NCBI GenBank assembly: GCA_030631385.1
Contig: DAOVLG010000138.1
Location: 1-5,762 of the forward strand
Direction of reading: 5' to 3'
DNA length: 5,762 nt
DNA from: Candidatus Coatesiibacteriota bacterium
Lineage (GTDB): Bacteria; RBG-13-66-14
Each line of letters starts with the position of its first letter. Within the stretch, counting starts at the first letter, position 1. Positions 1 to 5,760 of this stretch are shown here, piece by piece. Under the pieces are notes generated by a model, which saw only the letters and a program-made list of their open reading frames with translations, did no database searches and had not been told where the DNA came from. Made by a program: the position numbers and the translations under genes.

Positions 1-136
1 AACTCCAGCGGTCTCCCGCGGGGAAGCTCCGCGTCTCCAGCTCGTTCTGCAGCTTGAACTCCTGCACGCCTCCGAACACCAAGCCGGTGGTCACGTCCAC
101 GATGCAGCCTTTGCCCGTGAGTACGGTGGAAGCCAT
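1..136 (-). CDS. Probable tail tube-like structural protein, N-terminal 45 residues (3' end outside window)
   Basis: This is a new reading frame that opens with ATG at 136-134, 14 nt after the stop of the preceding gene, and runs open to the window edge. It is preceded by AAAGGA (148-143) with 6 nt spacing. The visible part begins MASTVLTGKG and continues with alternating hydrophobic and polar residues (CIVDVTTGLVFGGVQEF), the look of beta-strands, followed by a charged stretch around KLQNELETR. Short tail-tube proteins often begin in this way, and a tube or major tail gene commonly follows the neck genes. It does not resemble the start of a contractile sheath protein. The assignment rests on 45 residues plus position, so another small tail or virion protein is possible. 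The codon pattern and GC content match the neighbouring genes. Confidence 0.6.
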   Translation of the reverse strand, partial: MASTVLTGKGCIVDVTTGLVFGGVQEFKLQNELETRSFPAGDRWS

Positions 137-150
137 CTATAGTCCTTTCT

Positions 151-624
151 TCAGCTTGGGGCCACGACCGCCAGGGCGACCTCGACCGTCGCGTGATGGT
201 GGGCGGGCTTGGAGGGGGTCACGAGGGAGGTCCGCCAGTACCGCGTCTCCAACCTCTCGAGGGAAAGCCACTCCTCGCCGGTATGCCCGGTGATCTCGTT
301 CTCCGCGTAGGTGTATGAGTAGGGCAGCCCGTCGTCGGCCGCCCGTCTCAACCGTCGCCACAGCGAGGCGCACCTCGCCGTCAGGTCCCAGATCAGCTCC
401 TCATCGCCCAGTTGGCTGATGCTGAGCGTGACCTCGAACTCGACGACGGCCCGCGAGCCTTCGAGGAGCTCCACCCGCCGGGGTGAGATCGAAACCAGCC
501 CCGCGGCGGGCAGCTCCGGCAGGCGGTGCAGAAGTCCGGGGTCGTACGTGATCCGGGCGCCGGTGAAGAGATCCGCGACCAGGGCGCCGGTTATCATGGC
601 GTGATGTCGGGCCAGGTCTACCAC
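151..624 (-). CDS. Putative neck / tail-terminator protein (uncharacterised, 157 aa)
   Basis: I do not recognise this protein with certainty. It is 157 residues and soluble, with no signal peptide or membrane segment visible. It has a helical N-terminus (ARHHAMITGALVADLF), a middle section reading as beta-strand (AGLVSISPRRVELLE, then AVVEFEVTLSISQLGDEE), a helix (IWDLTARCASLWRRLRRAA, about residues 79-97), and a final strand with a Trp-Arg-Thr motif (RYWRTSLVT) before VEVALAVVAPS. This mixed pattern, the size and the position directly after a gp36-like connector fit a head-tail completion or tail-terminator protein, as in the slot of Mu gp37. The start is GTG at 624-622, supported by GAGGAGG at 638-632. 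The first internal ATG (codon 10) has no such site. The start overlaps the upstream stop in the sequence GTGGTAG, which suggests translational coupling. Confidence 0.7.
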   Translation of the reverse strand: MVDLARHHAMITGALVADLFTGARITYDPGLLHRLPELPAAGLVSISPRRVELLEGSRAVVEFEVTLSISQLGDEELIWDLTARCASLWRRLRRAADDGLPYSYTYAENEITGHTGEEWLSLERLETRYWRTSLVTPSKPAHHHATVEVALAVVAPS

Positions 625-1049
625 GGCGGCGCCTCCTCACGGGGGAACCGCCCGAAACGGGAGAGGGCCGGTTGGTCCGGGTCGTCGTGGAAGGTCGCCG
701 GGGCACCGCGTCGAGGCCCAAGCTCCACGCCCAACAGAGCCGGGTCGCGCAGGAGCATGTCCATCAGGGTCTCGTAATCATCGCGGAAGCGCCCCGCGCG
801 GCCGTCGTCGGTCCCCGCGCCCGCCCGGCCGTAGTAGACCACCAAAACCTCCGCCGCAGCGCGGTAAAGAGAGATGCGCCTGATAAGCACAGGCACCGGA
901 TCGAAGGGCAGCTCCGCAAAGTGGGGCGAGAGCCGGACGTTGATCTCCTCCGAGGCGTAGTCCAGGTAATCACCCAGCGCCTCGTCATCCACCGAGGCGA
1001 AGGCGTCGCCCAAAAGCTCCCGCAGCTCACTGGTGTTGGCGTAGGCCAA
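618..1049 (-). CDS. Mu gp36-like head-tail connector (DUF1320 family)
   Basis: This is a 143-residue protein resembling the phage Mu gp36 / DUF1320 family, thought to be connector or completion proteins that bind below the portal and join head to tail. It opens MAYANTSELRELLGDAF, close to the family's usual beginning (MAYAT..DL...fG). An acidic helix follows (DDEALGDYLDYASEEINVRL, about 21-40), then the typical Pro-containing turn and helix PVPVLIRRISLYRAAAEVLVVYY (51-73), and a third helix around RDDYETLMDMLLRDPALLG (89-107). The family usually ends soon after this. Here about 35 further residues rich in Pro, Asp and Arg follow, and their coding sequence carries the next gene's ribosome binding site. 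The start is TTG at 1049-1047, chosen because AAGGAGG lies 4 nt upstream and because upstream codons in this frame are the capsid gene read out of frame. Confidence 0.82.
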   Translation of the reverse strand: MAYANTSELRELLGDAFASVDDEALGDYLDYASEEINVRLSPHFAELPFDPVPVLIRRISLYRAAAEVLVVYYGRAGAGTDDGRAGRFRDDYETLMDMLLRDPALLGVELGPRRGAPATFHDDPDQPALSRFGRFPREEAPPW

Positions 1050-1060
1050 GATCCCTCCTT
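1047..1060 (-). promoter_or_regulatory. Ribosome binding site deciding a TTG start (gp36-like gene)
   Basis: On the minus strand AAGGAGG (1060-1054) is followed by gatc and then TTG (1049-1047). The full-strength Shine-Dalgarno sequence fixes the start at this TTG although the frame is open for another 58 codons upstream. Confidence 0.8.
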
Positions 1061-1064
1061 GCGT

Positions 1065-1081
1065 ACTTATGGATAATAAGT
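1065..1081 (-). other. AT-rich hairpin just ahead of the gp36-like ribosome binding site
   Basis: The sequence ACTTAT-tatcc-ATAAGT on the minus strand gives a perfect 6-bp inverted repeat with a 5-nt loop. It lies 4 nt before the AAGGAGG of the next gene. It is AT-rich in a GC-rich window and has no run of T after it, so it is not a classical terminator. It may be a translation-modulating structure, an RNase site or chance. Confidence 0.4.
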
Positions 1082-1084
1082 GCG

Positions 1085-1106
1085 GGGTGGACACCCAGGT
1101 CCACCC
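1085..1106 (-). other. GC-rich hairpin after the major capsid gene
   Basis: The sequence GGGTGGAC-ctgggt-GTCCACCC on the minus strand is a perfect 8-bp inverted repeat with a 6-nt loop. It begins 7 nt after the stop codon of the capsid gene. No U-tract follows (the downstream sequence reads cgcacttatt), so efficient intrinsic termination is unlikely. A 3'-stabilising or partially terminating structure that raises capsid yield relative to downstream genes would fit the position. That role is inference. Confidence 0.5.
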
Positions 1107-1113
1107 GTACCGG

Positions 1114-2037
1114 TTAGACCTCGGTGCCGTCGCTGGCGTAGGCCAACTGCGGGAAGGTATAGCCGGCGTTGTAGCGCTGGCGGGTGCCGAAGGCGTAGAG
1201 GTCGTTGCGGAAGACGATGTCACCGGTGGCCGGGTCGGTCTGCGCAGTCAGCTCCAGCTCGGTACGCCGCTGAAAGACCAGCGGCCTGAGCGGCTCGGTC
1301 GTCTGCAGGAGATACCAGGCGGTGTCCGAGGTGAGGTAGGGGTTGAGCACCACGTCGAACAGGCCGGCCAACGGGTTGTTCGCCGGGGTGCCCTCGGTGT
1401 AGTAGGGGTGCCGGGTCAACTCCAGGGCGGTGAAGTAGAGGCCCGGCGGAACCATGAGGATCGAGTTCTCAGCGGAGACCACGTTTCCCCAGGGGGCGCC
1501 GTCCGAGCGCCTCATCCCCATCAAGGTCGAGAGGCCGCTCTGGAGCGAGCCCGAATCCAACAGGGCGTCGGTGTAGTTGGAGAAGGTGGCGCCGCCATCG
1601 AGGGAATGGGAGTCGGAGAAGAAGGCCTCGCCGTCGTAGCAGGCGTCTGAGAAACCGGCCTCGAGCACGTCGGTCACCAGGCGGGCCTGGTGCTCGGCGG
1701 CGCGCTGAGCGGCGGCGGTGATCGCCAGGCCGATCTGCCCGGACTGATCGTCCTCCACGGCGGTGCGCTCCAGGTAGAAACCGAACTCCCAGGTCTTGTT
1801 GCGGATGGAGTAGCGCTCGGCCACACCCTGGTTGATGACACGGTCGCCGATCCACTCCCGCACGTCGCCCAAGAGGCGCAGCCAGTCGTAGTACTCCTCG
1901 GCGGCCCCCGAGCTCACCACGGTGGTGTAACGCTGCCAGCCGGTGTCCTTCAGCTCGTGGTAGGCGCGGAAGAATTCGGTGCGGACCACCCCCTCCAGCA
2001 TCTGGGGGGAGAGGTCGCTGGCGGTGGTAAAGGGCAT
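1114..2037 (-). CDS. Major capsid protein, Mu gpT-like
   Basis: This 307-residue protein builds the icosahedral shell and belongs to the Mu major head subunit gpT family (HK97-type fold by family knowledge). The length is almost that of Mu gpT. Family landmarks are in order: a start helix (SDLSPQMLEGVVRTEFFRAY), YYDWLRLLGDVREWIGDR (49-66), the region AERYSIRNKTWEFGFYLERT (73-92) then VEDDQSG, an Ala-rich helix (106-125), CYDGEAFFSDSH (133-144) matching Mu's CYDG..FF...H, and a C-terminal part with LTAQTDPATGDIVF (263-276) and RYNAGYTFPQLAYAS. The ATG at 2037-2035 is preceded by AAGGAGG (2049-2043) with 5 nt spacing, the best-placed site in the window, as expected for an abundant protein. It sits 17 nt downstream of the cement gene. 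No cleavable N-terminal delta domain is evident, also as in Mu. Confidence 0.93.
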   Translation of the reverse strand: MPFTTASDLSPQMLEGVVRTEFFRAYHELKDTGWQRYTTVVSSGAAEEYYDWLRLLGDVREWIGDRVINQGVAERYSIRNKTWEFGFYLERTAVEDDQSGQIGLAITAAAQRAAEHQARLVTDVLEAGFSDACYDGEAFFSDSHSLDGGATFSNYTDALLDSGSLQSGLSTLMGMRRSDGAPWGNVVSAENSILMVPPGLYFTALELTRHPYYTEGTPANNPLAGLFDVVLNPYLTSDTAWYLLQTTEPLRPLVFQRRTELELTAQTDPATGDIVFRNDLYAFGTRQRYNAGYTFPQLAYASDGTEV

Positions 2038-2054
2038 TCAATCCTCCTTCGGGT

Positions 2055-2474
2055 TTAAGACGGGGCGCAGTCGCCGGCGTCGAAACGGAAACGGACGTTG
2101 CCGGTGTCAACCACGGAGACGATAAGTCCCGCGTAGACTTCGTTGATGGTGGAGAGCGCCACGGTCTCGTCATCGGAACAGTAGGCGCTCTCTCCCACGT
2201 CGCCGGCGGCGGCGTTGGACTTCTTGATCACGATGGAACCCTGTGTCACCACCACGATCTCCACGTCGCCGTCGGATCCCGAGGAGTTGTCGGCCCCGTC
2301 CCGGGCGACGCCCACGAAGCGAAGGCCCGAGGCGTCATCGGCGGGGACGAGGTAGCCGCTCGAGTTGACGCAGACGAGCGCCCCCTTGTAGATGGTCGTA
2401 GAGGCGGCGACGGGGAAGGGGAGCTGCCAGCCCGCGGCGAAACGCTCATCGTAACGGTTGGCTGAAAGGGACAT
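2055..2474 (-). CDS. Capsid decoration (cement) protein, DUF2190-like
   Basis: This is a 139-residue, mostly beta-strand, Gly/Ser/Asp-rich acidic protein placed directly before the capsid gene, the standard position for a head decoration protein that binds the outside of the expanded shell. Visible landmarks are TTIYKGALVCVNSSGYLVPA (26-45), LRFVGVARDGADNSSGSDGD (51-70), VEIVVVTQGSIVI (71-83), GDVGESAYCSDDETVAL (91-107) and YAGLIVSVVDTGNVRFRFD (114-132). The pattern 'k G..v.v...Gy..pa.....fvGva', followed by a 'v.v.t.G' strand and 'G..vy.....v', is characteristic of DUF2190 / gp24-like cement proteins. The start is ATG at 2474-2472 with GGAGG (2484-2480) 5 nt upstream. An in-frame TTG four codons earlier overlaps that site and is unlikely. 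Exact family membership was not tested by search. Confidence 0.8.
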   Translation of the reverse strand: MSLSANRYDERFAAGWQLPFPVAASTTIYKGALVCVNSSGYLVPADDASGLRFVGVARDGADNSSGSDGDVEIVVVTQGSIVIKKSNAAAGDVGESAYCSDDETVALSTINEVYAGLIVSVVDTGNVRFRFDAGDCAPS

Positions 2475-2518
2475 TTGAACCTCCAAGTATCTATTCGTAC
2501 AAACACGACTGACACGCT

Positions 2519-3358
2519 TTAGCCGACGCCGCCCGAGGTGTTCTCCAGGTAGTAGGACAGGGCCGCCGGCTCCAGGCCGAAACGCTCGGCCACGGCCGCC
2601 AGCTCCTGATCTATCTCGTCGCGGCGACCGGGGCTGATCAGAACGCCCGGCTGCACCCTCGGACGGACGTAGCTGGTGAGGAACCGTTCCCGGCTCACAT
2701 CGTCGGGAAGACCGTCCGCCAGCTCCAGCACCTCGGAACGCTGATGGGGAGCGAGGTGTCCCTCGGCGATCAGCCCGTCCACCCTCTCCTCCAACCGCCG
2801 GTTCAAGTTCTTATCCAGGCGGTGCGCAAGCTCGTGGTTCCTCTTCCGGCTGGTCGCCAGCTCCACCGCCAGCTCCCGCACGCCGGTCAGGGTGATGAAG
2901 GGCTCCTGACGACGGATGTGGGGTTCGGTGACCAGGCTCACCTCCAGGATCGCATCTTCCCAGTATTCGCCCGAGTCATCGGCCAGGGGTCCCAGGGCCA
3001 GGGAGGTGTGGCGGATGGTTCCGCTCTCGATCAGCTCGGCCACGTCGGGCCGGGTGATGACCAGGATCGCGTAGAGGTGCTCGCCGTCGGGGGATAGTTC
3101 CAGGTCCTCCACCCAACCGGCGTTGTCCGTGGGCTCGGAGCCATGGTTTAAGGGAACGGGGATCCGGATCCCGGCCTGGAGCGCCTGGTGGAAGGTATCC
3201 ACCCAGGCCGCCAGACGCTCGGGCGTGAACTCGAGCTCGCCGTCGGGGTGCCGGAAGGCTCCGGTGCGGGCGATCTCCTTGCGGAACCGCCGACCGGAGG
3301 CCTTCGCACCGTTATCACCCTCCGGCGGGAGGGGATCAAAGGGACTCTTCTCGGACAT
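2519..3358 (-). CDS. Prohead protease with scaffold-like C-terminus, Mu gpI-like
   Basis: This 279-residue protein resembles the Mu gpI family, a serine protease of the herpesvirus-assemblin type that matures the prohead, with a C-terminal part that acts as scaffold. The N-terminal half holds FRKEIARTGAF, PERLAAWVDTFH, then VPLNHG with the candidate catalytic His72, GWVEDLELSPDG (81-92), and RHTSLALGP (116-125) containing the candidate nucleophile Ser119. It closes with the family-typical ILEVSLVTEPHI (137-148). From about residue 160 it turns helical and highly charged (VRELAVELATSRKRNHELA, LDKNLNRRLEERVDGL), as expected for scaffold, and ends with a Tyr-containing tail (LSYYLENTSGGVG). The ATG at 3358-3356 follows AAGGAGG (3368-3362) with only 3 nt spacing; the in-frame TTG five codons earlier would sit on top of that site. 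The overall fold call is firm, while the individual catalytic residues are inferred from motif position. Confidence 0.87.
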   Translation of the reverse strand: MSEKSPFDPLPPEGDNGAKASGRRFRKEIARTGAFRHPDGELEFTPERLAAWVDTFHQALQAGIRIPVPLNHGSEPTDNAGWVEDLELSPDGEHLYAILVITRPDVAELIESGTIRHTSLALGPLADDSGEYWEDAILEVSLVTEPHIRRQEPFITLTGVRELAVELATSRKRNHELAHRLDKNLNRRLEERVDGLIAEGHLAPHQRSEVLELADGLPDDVSRERFLTSYVRPRVQPGVLISPGRRDEIDQELAAVAERFGLEPAALSYYLENTSGGVG

Positions 3359-3401
3359 CTTCCTCCTTAACAAGATGAAACCGCTAAGGTTACCAACCCA
3401 A

Positions 3402-4595
3402 CTAGTCCGGGGGTGTAGCGGAACCCTCCCCTTCGACCACGGAAAGGCCCAGCTCCTCGGCGATCTGCTCCACGGCGAGGTTGATTTCGCCTTTGCGGAT
3501 CAGCTCGACGAGGAGCTCTTTGTAGAGCCTGCGCCGCGAACCGGCCAGGGAGGCAATGACGAGGCGGGGCCTCGCGCCAGGAGAACCGAGCAGGTCGGCC
3601 AGCGGTTGCAACAGACCGGTCGAGATCTGCTCGGCCAGCTCCCGGGCGATGCCGTCCAGGGTCAGAAGAAAGGTGTTCACCTGTTCGGAGACCAGGGCCA
3701 GGCTGCCCCGGTCGCCGTCCTGGTAGAGCGCTTTCTCGGGCACGAAGAGGCTGGTGACGAGCATGCGGGAGAGGTACCGGACCCAATCCAGGAGCGGGCC
3801 GACGTCGGCCGTACCCTGGAGGAGCTCGATGTCCCAGCCGGGTTGGCCGGGTTCGACGGGCTGGGGCAGGGCCACGGCGGGGTGTTCGGCGTTGATCCGC
3901 TTGGCGAGCTCCAGGGCCCGCGTCTCGTTGGCCGGCGTGGGCTTGCCCTCGGCGTCCACGGTCAGCTCGGCGGGGTAACGCACGACGGCCGGCGGCAGGG
4001 CGTGACGCTCCAACCAGCGGTTGCCGTAGAGCACGGCGTAGGTAAGCGCCTGCCAGAAGGGCCAGGCCGGGGTGAGATGGCTCTCGCCCCAGGGATCGCC
4101 GAACTCGCCGGAGTGAACCAGCCAGAGGGACTTCGTGGAGTAGAGGTCCACCGTCCCGCTCGCGCCGCGCCAGCGCAGACCGGCCACCCGACCGCCATCG
4201 TCGAGGAGAGGCTCGATGGTTCCGGGGTCCAGGGCGCGGGTCTCAACGATCCGCACCCCCCCGCCGGCGGTGTCGTAGACGAGCTCGAAGCCGGTGTATC
4301 CGAAATCCAGGCAGGTCAGCGCCTGGAGCACCAGACGCCGCCAGATGGGTCGGAGCTGGACGGTGAGTTCCCCGGCGAGCTCCGCGTCATCGTCCATCAC
4401 GTTCCACTCGGCGGCCACGACCGGGCCCTTGATCACGTTGAGGCAGGCGGCCACCAAACCGTGACGGCGCATCCGCCTGAGCGTGGCCAGGCTCGGTCTG
4501 CCCGAGATGGGTGGTGTCGGGCTGAGGCTGATCGAACGCGGCCGCCCCATCGGTGGAGCGGCCAGCTTCTTCACCCTGCGGCGAAAGAGTGCCAA
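3402..4595 (-). CDS. Portal protein, Mu gp29-like (DUF935-type)
   Basis: This 397-residue protein is the predicted dodecameric portal through which DNA enters and leaves the head. Landmarks in order: basic N-terminus MALFRRRVKKL; LRRMRRHGLVAACLNVIKGP (39-58) and VAAEWNV; LTCLDFGYTGFELVY (93-107); the region IVETRALDPGTIEPLLDDGG (116-135); LWLVHSGEFGDPWGESHLTP (157-176), a portal-type Gly-Glu-Ser motif; ALTYAVLYGNRWLERHALPP (183-202); and LFVPEKALYQDGDRGSLALV (283-302) with a long helical crown-like end. The start is TTG at 4595-4593 with GGAGG (4604-4600) 4 nt upstream; codons further upstream in this frame overlap the terminase end and look like out-of-frame sequence. It begins 16 nt after the terminase stop. 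It is about 100 residues shorter than Mu gp29, mostly for want of terminal extensions. DUF935 membership is judged by eye. Confidence 0.88.
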   Translation of the reverse strand: MALFRRRVKKLAAPPMGRPRSISLSPTPPISGRPSLATLRRMRRHGLVAACLNVIKGPVVAAEWNVMDDDAELAGELTVQLRPIWRRLVLQALTCLDFGYTGFELVYDTAGGGVRIVETRALDPGTIEPLLDDGGRVAGLRWRGASGTVDLYSTKSLWLVHSGEFGDPWGESHLTPAWPFWQALTYAVLYGNRWLERHALPPAVVRYPAELTVDAEGKPTPANETRALELAKRINAEHPAVALPQPVEPGQPGWDIELLQGTADVGPLLDWVRYLSRMLVTSLFVPEKALYQDGDRGSLALVSEQVNTFLLTLDGIARELAEQISTGLLQPLADLLGSPGARPRLVIASLAGSRRRLYKELLVELIRKGEINLAVEQIAEELGLSVVEGEGSATPPD

Positions 4596-4604
4596 GGATC
4601 CTCC
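4593..4604 (-). promoter_or_regulatory. Ribosome binding site deciding a TTG start (portal gene)
   Basis: On the minus strand GGAGG (4604-4600) is followed by atcc and TTG (4595-4593), giving the natural-looking N-terminus MALFRRR. The nearest ATG in frame is 15 codons further in and has no Shine-Dalgarno sequence, so the TTG is preferred. Confidence 0.75.
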
Positions 4605-4611
4605 AAGGTGG

Positions 4612-5760
4612 TCAATCCAGTCCAAGGGCGGCGGCGAGGGGATCGTCGCCGATCTCGTAACGCTGCTCGGCCAGGGAGGGGAACCTCCCGGCGAACCCTC
4701 TCCCCGAGGCCAGCTCGCAGGCGTACCCCAGGGCGTCAACCAGGTCGTCGTGATCGCCGTGGGGAAAGGCCAGAAGCTCATCGGTCAGGGGACCGGCCTC
4801 CGGCGGCAGCCAGAGTCTTCCCGAGGCCAGCCATGCCGCCAGCGCGTTGGCCCGGATCAGCTTTCCCCCCCGGGGGCGCATGGCGACCACCGGGATGCGG
4901 CGCCGGCGCAGCTCCTGGACCGCGGCCAGTTGATAGGCCACCGATTCCACCCCCACGGCTACGGGTCGGAAGCGCCGGGCGAGTTCGACAATCGTTCTGA
5001 GCTGGGCGGCGAAATCCAGGCGAAGTTTTACGGTTTCAAGGACGTGCCAATCATCGTCCCCGTCCATCCCCAACACGACCAGGGCGCAGAAGTCCTCCCC
5101 GCCCAGGGCCAGATCCACCCCGATAACGGTGGCGGAAAGGGGAGGGGGCCCGCCGGTACGTCGGCGGAGCCACTCGGGACGAAAGAAGGTCCCCGAGGCG
5201 AGGCCGGGGTCGTTTTGGTACTGTAAGGCGAAGGCCACCGGCCCCATCTCCCGTCTGCGTTCCTGGAGCCTCGACCGGGGCCACCGCTCGGGGAAGAGGA
5301 CCGAGCCGTCGGGCAGGATCGCCGAACGGCTCCCCTCGTTGGTCGGTATCCCTCGGGCAAGCGCCCCGCCGTAGAGGTCCAGGGGATGGTGACGGGTGCC
5401 GACGAGGTGAAGAAAAGCCCCCGGCAGGAGGGTGGGAGCGAGGACGTTGGCGAACCACTCGCGCAGCCGTTCGCGGGACCTCTGGGTGGTTGCGGTACGC
5501 TGGGCGACCAGATCGTCGGCGACGACGCCGTCGTGATGCCGCCCCACCAAACCCTGGCCCGAACCGACGGCCGTCAGGGTCGGCTCCTTCCGCCGTCCGC
5601 GCCTTTTACAGAGGATCGAGTCCTGGGTGAAACGCGCGACGGCCGAACCGGCGAAGAGCCACTCGATCTCCTCCCGAGCCAGAACCGCTCTCAGCTCGGC
5701 CAGGATCAGCCGGGCCTGGCGGGCGGTCTCCGAGGCGATGAGATAGGCCTTTTCGGGATT
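4612..5760 (-). CDS. terL: Terminase large subunit (packaging ATPase/nuclease), N-terminus outside window
   Basis: This is the DNA-packaging motor, which translocates DNA into the prohead and cuts it. The window holds the last 382 residues; the frame is open to the right edge, so the start and the Walker A loop lie outside. Visible in order (fragment numbering): NPEKAYLIASETARQARLIL (1-20), the segment that normally follows Walker A; HHDGVVADDLV (75-85), Walker B with the Asp-Asp pair; FLHLVGTRHHPLDLYGG, a motif III-like coupling segment near 117-132; FPERWPRSRL through FALQYQNDP, the linker typical of TerL; then an RNase H-like nuclease with IGVDLALGG (Asp216), VAVGVES (Glu272) and GDHDDLVDALGYA (Asp336-Asp339 cluster). 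All three acidic nuclease positions are present, so it looks functional. A TTG at 5550 is not the start, because the upstream codons encode family-conserved sequence. Confidence 0.93.
   Translation of the reverse strand, partial: NPEKAYLIASETARQARLILAELRAVLAREEIEWLFAGSAVARFTQDSILCKRRGRRKEPTLTAVGSGQGLVGRHHDGVVADDLVAQRTATTQRSRERLREWFANVLAPTLLPGAFLHLVGTRHHPLDLYGGALARGIPTNEGSRSAILPDGSVLFPERWPRSRLQERRREMGPVAFALQYQNDPGLASGTFFRPEWLRRRTGGPPPLSATVIGVDLALGGEDFCALVVLGMDGDDDWHVLETVKLRLDFAAQLRTIVELARRFRPVAVGVESVAYQLAAVQELRRRRIPVVAMRPRGGKLIRANALAAWLASGRLWLPPEAGPLTDELLAFPHGDHDDLVDALGYACELASGRGFAGRFPSLAEQRYEIGDDPLAAALGLD

Noticed and set aside
1062..1110. Possible promoter in the gap after the capsid gene (TATTAT as a -10 box)
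   Set aside because: No -35-like hexamer lies at 16-18 nt, and the AT-rich bases are better explained by the hairpin arms.
1069..2058. Plus-strand open frames (1069-1650 and 1690-2058) opposite the capsid gene
   Set aside because: Both are mirror images of the capsid coding sequence, have Gly/Val-rich products without domain features, and lack a convincing start context.
1469..2173. A 234-codon minus-strand frame overlapping capsid and cement genes
   Set aside because: It reads the capsid gene in another frame; the product is Arg/Pro rich and has no motifs, whereas the overlapping frame is a clear gpT-like protein.
2475..2518. Repeated cgtgt words in the protease-cement gap
   Set aside because: Two 5-nt copies 4 nt apart are too short to distinguish from chance, and no longer repeat or dyad is present.
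3372..3400. Inverted repeat AACC-gctaa-GGTT in the portal-protease gap
   Set aside because: A 4-bp stem is expected by chance and has no U-tract or other context.
4596..4781. Extended N-terminus of the portal frame upstream of the TTG
   Set aside because: It overlaps the terminase C-terminus and translates to Pro/Ser/Trp-rich sequence unlike a portal start. The Shine-Dalgarno site supports the downstream TTG.
3123..5000. A 625-codon open frame on the plus strand opposite protease, portal and terminase genes
   Set aside because: It is antisense to three proteins with clear family motifs. Its product is low-complexity (Gly, Arg, Pro, Gln rich) with no recognisable domain, and long antisense open frames are common in GC-rich DNA.
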